A DNA stretch of 64,000 bases. Source: Blastobasis lacticolella. Taxonomy: Eukaryota; Arthropoda; Insecta; Lepidoptera; Blastobasidae. The notes under the pieces are model-generated. The model had not been told where the DNA came from. It made no database searches and saw only the letters and a program-made list of their open reading frames with translations. Made by a program: the position numbers and the translations under genes. Positions 35,801 through 40,136 of this stretch are shown piece after piece. The DNA lies in the NCBI GenBank assembly GCA_905147135.1, contig LR990048.1, forward strand, positions 6,060,563-6,124,562, written 5' to 3'. Every line of letters begins with the position of its first letter. The stretch's first letter is position 1.

Positions 35801-36329
35801 TAGATTTTCACCAAAGTACCACTATATATTAAATCAATATGAATAAATTCAAGCACTTGCGTATTTCCAACACACATTAATCTTACCTTCTCTAATGAGT
35901 TTGTTGAAGTCGAATCCCTGTGCAGCCAAAAAATCTAAACTGGAGCTCTGGCAGAGAAAAACTTTCTCTGGTCCAGGCCGACCCCGTGGAAATAGATAGA
36001 AATTATACGCATCGTGCATGTAGTGCTGCTTCTCCTCATTCCAGTAAAACGCACAGAGACCGTACTGGATCAACAGAAAATCTGCAGCACCATTCAGCAG
36101 AGTCGAATAGTAAACTTGTGGAGAATCAAACATCGACACATCACGACCGTTTATGAGCCCAGTAAACTCCGTATCTATCACCAAAAAGTCCGCCTTCTTT
36201 ATAGATTCTTCAATAAGGGGTAAATTTTCTTTGAAATCTGCAAAAATAACAATATTTAGAACACCTTGCACATGGGATTTGTTAAGTTAACTAAAAAGAA
36301 ATAACTTTACTTTTCCGGGTAATTTCCAT
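11676..36329 (-). CDS. PNLDC1: PNLDC1/Trimmer-like PARN-family 3' exoribonuclease, 11 exons, complete
   Basis: The coding sequence joins exons 36329-36311, 36237-35887, 31795-31663, 29333-29178, 19297-19165, 18611-18490, 18033-17915, 16838-16593, 14950-14864, 13019-12859 and 11846-11676. All junctions are GT-AG and in phase, giving 565 codons plus a stop. The DEDD nuclease residues are visible: D28 and E30 in VIDTEFTG, D276 in GHNMLLD, and H360 and D365 in HEAGYDAY. An R3H-like region follows at about residues 155-218 and a short RRM-like strand (LDDTSALV) in exon 10. The last exon encodes a hydrophobic tail at about residues 527-557. In the family, PARN shortens poly(A) tails and ends in a soluble basic tail. 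PNLDC1 (silkworm Trimmer) trims pre-piRNA 3' ends and is anchored to mitochondria by a C-terminal membrane segment. The tail favours PNLDC1, whereas the catalytic core reads PARN-like. No protein search was run. Confidence 0.85.
11918..12073. repeat. 44-bp perfect palindrome flanked by 13-bp direct repeats
   Basis: Arms 11928-11971 and 11986-12029 are perfectly complementary over 44 bp. The 14-nt spacer itself pairs 5 bp more, leaving a 2-nt loop. GAAATTTGATCAT occurs exactly at 11918-11930 and 12061-12073, like a target duplication around about 130 bp. It lies in the last intron of the Trimmer-like gene. Confidence 0.9.
12294..12544. mobile_element. TA-flanked MITE, family D copy 2
   Basis: It has the same termini as the copy at 7146 (GAGCTCGTCTAATCTAAAAT ... 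GACGAGCTC), flanked by TA. Its interior carries a short deletion relative to copy 1. It sits in the last intron of the Trimmer-like gene. Confidence 0.88.
12583..12755 (-). mobile_element. LINE 3' end fragment (RTE-like)
   Basis: On the minus strand it encodes the GRRSVGRP-type C-terminus seen also at 38034-38237. It includes TGGGCATAGGCCTCC and CCACAAAGGCCGGTCCTGTG, and its end adjoins a CATCATATCAGC tail. Confidence 0.7.
12859..13019 (-). CDS. PNLDC1: Trimmer-like gene exon 10 (RRM-like strands)
   Basis: The exon encodes residues 456-509. VTIQFLDDTSALVAL corresponds to the second strand pair of the PARN RRM-like domain, and an Arg/Ala-rich helix follows (GC-rich, CpG-rich). The donor is AAG|GTATGA in phase 0, which fits the phase-0 start of the hydrophobic last exon. 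Confidence 0.82.
13248..13515 (-). repeat. SINE-B-like element with AATCCTT duplication
   Basis: It is flanked by AATCCTT at 13241-13247 and 13516-13522. The minus-strand 3' end is GATGATGAAG-like and the body includes TTATTGCCATAATCTCCACGC and GGTTGGTGCTATTCTACTC on the plus strand. About 265 bp, same family as 38730 and 55688. Confidence 0.85.
13578..13840 (+). repeat. Dispersed repeat family C, longer copy
   Basis: GACGGCCTGCCTAATGGTAA, CCGCAGCCTATTGACGTTTG and a longer downstream body (CCAGGTAGTTCATTCCACAA). Other copies in the window are shorter. The open frame through it is treated as incidental. Confidence 0.6.
14022..14325 (+). repeat. tRNA-derived SINE, family A
   Basis: A degenerate tRNA-like head (GTTGATGGCCTAATGGTTAA) is followed by the family-A body: ACCAATGACTCTTCTTAGTT, AACATCGTGATGAAACATGA, TTCAGGCGGCTGAATGTGTA. 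It lies in intron 9 of the Trimmer-like gene. Confidence 0.8.
14864..14950 (-). CDS. PNLDC1: Trimmer-like gene exon 9
   Basis: This 87-nt exon encodes residues 427-456 and includes RDHVFHLTFPKEWQRSDL. That matches the first strand and helix of the PARN RRM-like region. The acceptor is TTTTTGTTCCAG and the donor G|GTAAGT, with phase 1 on both sides. It was identified directly from the sequence. Confidence 0.88.
15312..15525. mobile_element. MITE with GGGCCCTATTTTTGAA-type ends
   Basis: The left end ends AATCGCTCGCCTCG and the right end CGAGGCGAGCGATT then CAAAAATAGGGCCCC, forming an inverted repeat. It is related to the ends of the element at 9389. No clear target duplication was seen. Confidence 0.65.
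16593..16838 (-). CDS. PNLDC1: Trimmer-like gene exon 8 (final catalytic His/Asp)
   Basis: The exon encodes residues 345-427. HEAGYDAYVTGLCFLSM carries H360 and D365, completing a DEDDh active site. ALKPFVNKLFLSKTAH and YMNLTG follow, as in PARN. The donor C|GTGAGT is closely followed on the transcribed strand by an 18-nt T run. A truncated SINE-B copy lies just upstream of the acceptor. Confidence 0.9.
16871..16962 (+). repeat. SINE-B-like 3' fragment
   Basis: It contains TCGTGGGAGAGGCTCTAAGT, GTCCTGCAGTGGACTGTTAC and the tail GTGATGATGAAGATAG in the forward orientation. It sits about 30 bp upstream of the acceptor of exon 8 of the Trimmer-like gene. Confidence 0.7.
17590..17745. repeat. 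Single arm of foldback family F
   Basis: The sequence GGGGAAAGTTGGTCGGTTTC, GTTAGCGGTCTTTTTATATA and CAGG matches the arms of the foldback element at 28095-28583. Confidence 0.6.
17915..18033 (-). CDS. PNLDC1: Trimmer-like gene exon 7
   Basis: The exon encodes residues 305-345, starting with the family signature LLDTKYM and PPFKDKVNSSVLQHLL. It links the catalytic Asp-3 and Asp-4 motifs. It enters after TTTGCCTACAG and leaves at G|GTCAGT in phase 1. Confidence 0.88.
18490..18611 (-). CDS. PNLDC1: Trimmer-like gene exon 6 (second catalytic Asp)
   Basis: The exon encodes residues 265-305, beginning EKLIIGHNMLLDILHTLNHF. D276 corresponds to the third acidic residue of the DEDD site. The segment QPLPTDYVAFKEF matches the following conserved helix in the family. 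The acceptor is TCTCCTTGCAG and the donor AG|GTAAGA. Confidence 0.9.
18738..18990 (-). repeat. tRNA-derived SINE, family A
   Basis: An inverted family-A body: CCTGAATGTGCAGGTTTCCT and GATGTTTTTCCTCAGCGTAA on the plus strand, with the head end eroded. It lies in intron 5 of the Trimmer-like gene. Confidence 0.75.
19165..19297 (-). CDS. PNLDC1: Trimmer-like gene exon 5
   Basis: The exon encodes residues 220-264, with a charged linker (KDRDAQKRERELDDFE) leading to EAVGFSKVARMISQS. In PARN this segment directly precedes the second catalytic Asp motif. The donor is TCG|GTGAGT in phase 0. It lies 9.9 kb from exon 4, across the largest and most repeat-loaded intron of the gene. Confidence 0.88.
19860..22630 (+). 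mobile_element. RTE-type non-LTR retrotransposon, decayed
   Basis: The element shows endonuclease remnants (NLISAYVPQTGCADTE, DLVVVNTFFRE, HQSQIDYLLIRRRDI) and then reverse-transcriptase pieces (YIRIIQDMY, VHQGSVLSPYLFCIVLD, YADDIVLVS). The RTE C-terminal region follows (RLIYKSIIRPVMLYGSETW, RWYGHVLRKPQGYVRNRC). It ends in GATGATGATGATGATAATA. Frames shift repeatedly and stops interrupt the ORF, so it is dead. The 5' boundary is uncertain, somewhere between about 19740 and 20050. It lies in intron 4 of the Trimmer-like gene, antisense to it. Confidence 0.88.
22772..23570. repeat. Tandem unit (about 330 bp) repeat, arm 1 of a large inverted repeat
   Basis: Two tandem units begin near 22930 and 23260. 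Shared stretches are AGTTTGGTATAATTTTC versus AGTTTGGTACAATTTTC, TCAAGAACCTCTTA, and GCGGTGGTGACAA versus GCGGTTGTGACAA. An inverted copy of the first unit and its flank lies at 27325-27945. Confidence 0.75.
23742..23905. repeat. Dispersed repeat (ACTAGCGACC type), diverged
   Basis: CACTAGCGACTAGCACCGGC is followed by a GAGTTTATCGCGGTCAGGCA segment and a cluster of CAGACAGACAG. Related to 7493-7625. Confidence 0.55.
24380..24880 (-). mobile_element. RTE reverse-transcriptase fragment
   Basis: Minus-strand reading shows GGTIDPIFALRTVQDAYCSR, SAFLDLERAFDSG and EYADDIALASRLRQALETR with frameshifts. This is a decayed RTE palm domain of the same lineage as the element at 19.9-22.6 kb but inverted. 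Confidence 0.8.
25930..26138 (+). repeat. tRNA-derived SINE, family A (plus copy of a dimer)
   Basis: The head GTTGGTGGCCGGGCGTTAGA is followed by a tRNA-like stem-loop and box-B-like GGTTCGAATTC, then the family-A body (TACCAATGACTCTTTTCTCA, TTCAGGCGACTGAATGTGTA). It runs directly into an inverted head copy. Confidence 0.85.
26139..26218 (-). repeat. tRNA-like head of family-A SINE, inverted
   Basis: GGATTCGAACCCGGTACCTC (box B complement), CGTACGAGTCGGATACCGT and TAGGCCACCGACGCTCCGAC (box A complement). Only the tRNA-derived head is present. It is a pseudo-tRNA, not a functional tRNA gene. Confidence 0.85.
27325..27945. repeat. Arm 2 of the large inverted repeat
   Basis: This is the inverted counterpart of 22772-23360, for example CGGCAATGAATTCTACATCT against AGATGTAGAATTCATTGCCG, plus AAGAGGTTCTTGAAGTTTAT. 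Open frames inside it are incidental. Confidence 0.78.
28095..28583. mobile_element. Foldback MITE, family F
   Basis: Inverted arms exceed 90 bp. The left begins TATACAGGCTGTTAAAAGAC and the right ends GGTCTTTTTATACCCTGTAT. Both contain CGCTAGCATTAATTGAAA or its complement. The centre is GC-rich. TA target duplication is possible. Confidence 0.75.
29178..29333 (-). CDS. PNLDC1: Trimmer-like gene exon 4 (R3H-like)
   Basis: The exon encodes residues 168-220. It contains EIDRCNAFIRRLLFQELRTR and FFETKILENKNR, which resemble the R3H segment of PARN. It enters after CTCCTCCCAG and leaves at AG|GTGATT in phase 2. It is more GC-rich than the surrounding intron, as expected for coding sequence here. 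Confidence 0.85.
30022..30700. mobile_element. Mariner-family element, internally deleted
   Basis: Terminal repeats TAAAGGGTGATTTTTTTGC and TTAAAAAATCACCCGTTA (inverted) are flanked by TA. The length of 679 bp is about half that of an autonomous mariner. It carries the ORF described separately. It lies in intron 3 of the Trimmer-like gene. Confidence 0.88.
30136..30591 (+). pseudogene. Mariner transposase with catalytic domain deleted
   Basis: The 151-codon frame is uninterrupted. The N-terminal helix-turn-helix DNA-binding region is present (MNRLTNEQRLQIIEFYYQNA, then the second HTH MSIRRRSQQLGLCYSTTWKI). At about DLGVKRYADMLERVCRNW it jumps straight to the family's C-terminal end (RGQHLHEIIFKH). 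The DDD/E catalytic core is missing. The frame staying open suggests either a recent deletion or retention of a DNA-binding-only product. Confidence 0.85.
31009..31078 (+). repeat. Dispersed repeat fragment
   Basis: GCCAAATTTCACCATAATCC then AAGTAACAAACATCCATCCA is shared with 3250-3385. Class uncertain. Confidence 0.55.
31086..31159 (-). other. Exon-like open segment, possible transposase 5' exon
   Basis: The minus-strand ATG context leads to MTITEELIRILEGNDNDGE, an acidic N-terminus, and ends GAACAG|GTGAGA, a good donor. Acidic N-termini of this kind occur in piggyBac-type transposases, but no diagnostic motif is visible. It is not in phase with the Trimmer exons. Confidence 0.25.
31410..31465. 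repeat. 25-bp perfect hairpin
   Basis: Arms 31410-31434 and 31441-31465 are complementary with loop TTCGTG. They contain TTGCACTCATTGTTAATG and its complement. It lies between three ATATCAGA-type motif copies (about 31288, 31498 and 31532). Confidence 0.85.
31663..31795 (-). CDS. PNLDC1: Trimmer-like gene exon 3
   Basis: The acceptor TTTATTTATAG is followed by GISYM..., equivalent to the GIPYL segment after the FNK motif in PARN, and the exon ends at TG|GTAACA. It codes for about 44 residues, including ILIPDENKQQIEDI, which leads into the R3H-like region. It was found by matching phase 1 in and phase 2 out with the neighbouring exons. The 4.1-kb upstream intron contains a SINE and a 972-bp hAT-like element. 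Confidence 0.8.
32562..32880 (-). repeat. tRNA-derived SINE, family A, nearly full
   Basis: The plus strand shows the complement of the body (CGATGTTTTCCCTCACCATA) and the head (GTTCGAACCCGGTACCTCTC, CCACTCGGCCACCGACACTC). Box A and box B complements are both visible. It lies in intron 2 of the Trimmer-like gene's 5' part. Confidence 0.85.
33723..34694. mobile_element. hAT-type non-autonomous element, 972 bp
   Basis: The ends are TAGAGAAGAAACGGAT and ATCCGTTTCATCTCTA (one mismatch in 16 when inverted). Exact 8-bp duplications ATAACAAC lie at 33715-33722 and 34695-34702. Sub-terminal regions are full of TATCCGGCCGGATA-type repeats at both ends. There is no transposase ORF. Confidence 0.92.
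35887..36237 (-). CDS. PNLDC1: Trimmer-like gene exon 2 (nuclease motif I)
   Basis: The exon encodes residues 7-124. It contains the ExoI motif with D28 and E30 (VIDTEFTG), the FLLIQYGLCAF strand, and the CQSSSLDFLAAQGFDFNK segment characteristic of the PARN family. It enters after TTTTTGCAG and leaves at G|GTAAGA in phase 1. It is the most family-diagnostic exon. Confidence 0.9.
36311..36329 (-). CDS. PNLDC1: Trimmer-like gene exon 1 (start codon)
   Basis: This 19-nt exon gives MEITRK plus the first base of an Asn codon, followed by a GTAAAG donor. The next exon begins 73 nt later and completes the codon to give NFKENLP. This matches the extreme N-terminus typical of PARN proteins and places the first catalytic Asp at residue 28. 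The start lies in tta-ATG-G context, and no longer in-frame alternative is needed. Confidence 0.85.
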
Positions 36330-36478
36330 AATTAAAACTGGTACTTAAAACGAGGAAGCTAATGTAGTCATTTGCACATAACAATACAGATTTACTCGCT
36401 AAAACCCCTGAATTATTATACAAAACACAGAAAGCGCGGATCCCACACACAAACTCAAATGATCAAATCCGACCGGAC
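36330..36478 (-). promoter_or_regulatory. Presumed 5' UTR and core promoter of the Trimmer-like gene
   Basis: This 150-bp stretch between the start codon and the hAT MITE must hold the 5' UTR unless transcription starts in or beyond the MITE. No TATA box is evident. Assignment is by position only. Confidence 0.35.
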
Positions 36479-36486
36479 CGTCAACC

Positions 36487-36875
36487 CAGGGTTGCCAGGT
36501 GTGTTTTCTCATATTTCCCCAGATTCACAAATATTTTCCCCCAAATAGATACCTTTTTCAGAAAAAACCCCCAAACTTGATTTGGTGCAATTAACAAATA
36601 AATAGGTACACAATAAATAAATTATTTCTTCGTTTATTATTAATAAATGAAAGGTTCTTAAACTTCACTAAACAAATTTAACAATTCAATGTCTTCGTCA
36701 ACGGTTGAGTAGACGTTTTCGCTATTGAACTTATTGTTACTTGCAGGGGGCTTAATATTTCCCCTATGACTTTTTCCCCCAAAAGTTTCTCCAAAGATTC
36801 TGTCTCCCCAGTTTTTCCCCAGGAGTCAATTTTTTCCCCAGAACTGCGAAATAAACCCCGAATCTGGCAAGCCTG
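36487..36875. mobile_element. hAT-type MITE in the Trimmer promoter region
   Basis: The left end is CAGGGTTGCCAGG and the right end (inverted) CAGGCTTGCCAGA. Exact 8-bp duplications CGTCAACC lie at 36479-36486 and 36876-36883. Length 389 bp. It starts 157 bp upstream of the Trimmer start codon. Confidence 0.9.
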
Positions 36876-36989
36876 CGTCAACCATTTACCATTTGTTTGA
36901 CATTGATAGTTGTTTTTTTAAATAGTATGTTACAAGACCATCGAAATAATAATAGCTAATCAGGAATGTGCACTTACCAAAGAGTTTGG

Positions 36990-38033
36990 TATACCAAATA
37001 GTAAGTCTATGGCACATACCGAAATAACCAAGAACCTGTAGGTCGTCGGTAATTTCTACAAGAACATCCCGACAAGTTGGAGAAAAAAAAACGCCTGAGT
37101 TTTGATTGATTTGAACGCCACCAGATTAGCTTCATCCCAATCAGAGACTGCCTCGAGAGCTTTGTCCAAACGATCAACCATGGCCTCTCGACAAGACCGA
37201 ATATCGTCCCTGTTGGCTTTTGCATCTGACAGATATCTATCTGTTACAGTGCTGTCGTCTGCGTACCCAAAGGAACCTGGTACAAGCAAATTCAAATTCA
37301 AAATTTCTTAATTGATTAGGACATTAAATATCTCTGTCAATCGTCTAAAAGGAGGGGGGTAGGAAAGTAGGAAGGAAACACACAGTGACACGCTGTCCGC
37401 CCTATGGCCGCAGCAAACCCACCCCATGCCAACCACGGTCGGGCCGTGTTCGACAATGCCAGGCAGAGCCGGGCCGCGCTCGCAGATTGTTAATATGCAG
37501 CAGGAATAAAGTCGCGAACAGTACCGATCCCTGAGAATCTCCCGCATCGATAGCCTGAAAATTAGACGAATAGCCATCGATAACTACAGGGATTGAAGTC
37601 TACTAAAAAAATCCGATATCCAGGTGCAAAAGCCAACAGTAATACCAAATGAAGGAAGCTTACTTAGAAGGCCCGCATGCTAAACCCTGTCAAAGGCCTT
37701 GGAGATATCAAGAGACACAGCAAGGGCCTCGCCATTTCTCTCAAATTGTGTGGCGTACACCAGAAGGTCCGTAGACCGACCGAATCGGTACTAGTGATCG
37801 CTGAGGAAATCGTTACCTTCAAGATGCGCAAGGAGTTTGTTGTTCAGTGCACATTCCATAATCTTTCTAAGTATGGAAGTGACTGAAATAGGGTGGTAGT
37901 TGACATGGTCGGCGCGGATGCCTTTTTTGGGTACGGGCTGCACATTGGCAGGCATTGGAATACCAGTCTCAAGTGGGAGGCAATACAGGCGCGTGGGAAT
38001 AGGAGACAATTCAGGGGCACATCTACTCAGGAC
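36990..38033 (-). mobile_element. Non-LTR reverse-transcriptase remnant (Jockey/CR1 group)
   Basis: Minus-strand pieces read VNYHPISVTSILRKIMECAL, LLAHLEGNDFLSDH and GYADDSTVTDRYLSDAKANR followed by ALEAVSDWDEANLV. The order and motifs are those of a non-LTR RT palm with the YADD box, broken by stops and frameshifts. Confidence 0.8.
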
Positions 38034-38240
38034 TATTGCCGGCGGATGGGGTAGTAAAGTTGTCGAGTGGCGACCACGTACCGGAAGACGCAGCGTGGGT
38101 AGGCCTCCCACTAGGTGGACCGACGACCTGGTAAGCATCGCAGGATGCTAAATGCACAGGACCGGCCTTTGTGGAGATCTCTGGGGGAGGCCTATGCCCA
38201 GCAGTGGGCGTCTCCTGGCTGATATGATGATGATCATCAA
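38034..38240 (+). mobile_element. LINE 3' end fragment (RTE-like)
   Basis: It encodes GSKVVEWRPRTGRRSVGRPP then TRWTDDLV, a typical C-terminus, and ends CTGATATGATGATGATCATC. Same family as 12583-12755. Confidence 0.75.
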
Positions 38241-38574
38241 AAGCTAATGTTGTATAAGTCGCGACGCCACGAGAGAAATTGTTTGCAGGGTCAAGTGGGA
38301 CGAAGGTCAAGAGGATACATCCAGCATTAGCCGCTCCGGAGCTGTTAATAAAAATTGAATTACCTACTTTTGTACGGCACTAAAAAAAATAACTGAAAGT
38401 CCTCAAATGGTGGGGCGTCAATCGGCGCATTTTTTATTCACAAACCTTTTAGAGCTAACGCGCTCAGCCTATAATTTCCGTAGGTTCGTTTTTTCCGCGA
38501 AGTCGGTGAAGTATAGAATCTCTTAGAGGTTCATCACTAGAGGTATCACTGCGGTAAATAAACGGAGTTCTTTT

Positions 38575-39060
38575 TTGAGTTATGTACATTAGTTGAATAC
38601 TAACCGATACCCTTATGGTGAGGGAAAACATCGTGATGAACCTGCACATTCAGGCGACTGAATGTGTAACCATGATCCATTCTGGTCAGGTTCCCCTGGT
38701 AGCACTGTCACGGAGGTCAGATGACAGTCATCATCATCATCATCACAGCCCATAACAGTCCACTGCAGGACTTAGGGCCTCTCTTACGAAAAGGGAGGTT
38801 GTTGCCATAATCTCCACGCTTGGCATGCAGGTTGGAGATCGCAATGCTGTAAATATAACAGTGAAAAACGCTGCTGCCCATTTTCCAGCCTACGGAGACT
38901 CTACTAGATCTTTTGCCTCGAAAACATTAGTCGCCTTGTTCGACACCCACAAGTCTCAGTGTAAGGGGTTGGTGCTATTCTACTCTGCCGCACCAGATGG
39001 CAGTCGCTCCAGTGTAATTACCTGATCTGCCAAATCCTAGTCAAGGCTGACCCCAGGCCC
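38575..39060 (+). repeat. tRNA-derived SINE, family A, split by SINE-B
   Basis: Family-A body (TAACCGATACCCTTATGGTG, TTCAGGCGACTGAATGTGTA) runs to 38729, is interrupted by a SINE-B, and resumes at 39006 (GCTCCAGTGTAATTACCTGA). Confidence 0.85.
38730..38993 (-). repeat. SINE-B-like element nested in SINE-A
   Basis: It is bounded by CAGATGACAGTC (38718-38729) and CAGATGGCAGTC (38994-39005). The minus-strand 3' tail is (GAT)n. Length 264 bp. Confidence 0.9.
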
Positions 39061-39242
39061 GTTTAATACAGATTTAAAAAGAAGTACTAAAATTGTAAGA
39101 GCGCCATCTATTGATGCTTTTTAAAACCAACTGATAATACCTACTGGAAAACTGCTCATGCAACCAAAAGAAGAAGTTAGTTTTCTAATGGTACTTCTTA
39201 CAATAATCGGGTCTTCTTTAGAATCGCTATTGGTTTGTTTGT

Positions 39243-39330
39243 TGTGACGTTCGCTTCGCGAATATAAAACGGCCATTGGCATAGCCTTCTTCAATGAAGG
39301 AGGCTTATGCCATTGGCCAACGAACGTCAC
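39243..39330. promoter_or_regulatory. Foldback sequence upstream of the SNF2-like gene
   Basis: Two nested inverted pairs are visible: GTGACGTTCG with CGAACGTCAC, and GGCCATTGGCATAGCC with GGCTTATGCCATTGGCC (one bulge). CCAAT-box-like ATTGG and a CACGTG lie within or beside it. It may be a small MITE or promoter material. Confidence 0.45.
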
Positions 39331-40001
39331 GTGATCACGTCATACGTCAACTGACGGTAAGTCAAGGTGAATCGAAGACTGAAGGACTGAAGTGAAGTGA
39401 ATCGTGAATCAATCAAATCAAATCGTCAAGAATGGTCAAGAAATCTTGTAGCTTGTAGCTATACCTACTTGGCTTTTTTGTGAATTTGTCGCAGAATTGG
39501 TCCCTCCCAGCCTAAGCTCTCAACTTGTAACAATAGCTGCCTTATACATATTCTAATATACTAATTTACAGAATGTTGATGTATCATTAGAATGCTTTCC
39601 GGAAAAAAGTGTTTGTATCATATTTTTGCTTAGCACAAGTGCTGTGCTGTTGTTTTGTAATAAAGCCGAGTCCATGTTTTGGGATCATGTCTACCGCTAC
39701 AGGCATACTATGCAAGAGTTTGAAGACATAGAGGTGCACAAAACTAGTGTATCAGTGTTTGTAGCTCTATTCTATTTAGAAATGTTGTACATATTAATCA
39801 TGACTCTGTCTATCCTGAACAGACTGAACCAAAACTCTCCCTAAAGTGTAGGTCACCAGTAAGTATCTAAAAACATATTTTGCATAATATTTATTGTGAT
39901 TTTATTTTTAGTCAACTTTGGTTAAATCACTTTGATTGGTAGACAATGACTTGACAAATTTCTAGTTTTTAAAATGGTCTCAATTTGTTACAGCTGTAGA
40001 A

Positions 40002-40136
40002 ATGCACAGCCAACAGGCTTTGGGTAGGCTTTACCTATCCAAAAATGGAAAAAATGATATTTATGTTGACTACCACTCACTACTGCCACAGCATCACATT
40101 GATGGTATCAGGTATTTATACAGACAATTTAAAAAG
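40002..40136 (+). CDS. SNF2-like gene, first recognisable coding exon
   Basis: The exon encodes residues 1-45 with the SNF2 Q-motif-like LLPQHHIDGIRYLYRQFKK. It follows a TTTGTTACAG acceptor-like site, so an upstream non-coding or short coding exon is likely. The frame is open for only a few codons above the ATG. The donor AAG|GTTAGT is directly followed by the target-site duplication and T-rich tail of an antisense Jockey element. Confidence 0.72.

Noticed and set aside
36678..36881. Minus-strand 67-codon frame near the Trimmer start
   Set aside because: It lies within the hAT MITE defined by CGTCAACC duplications; the frame crosses the element end.
39626..39844. Open frame just upstream of the SNF2-like gene
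   Set aside because: Its frame ends in a stop before the possible donor ACCA|GTAAGT and no phase joins it to the exon at 40002; may be 5' UTR.
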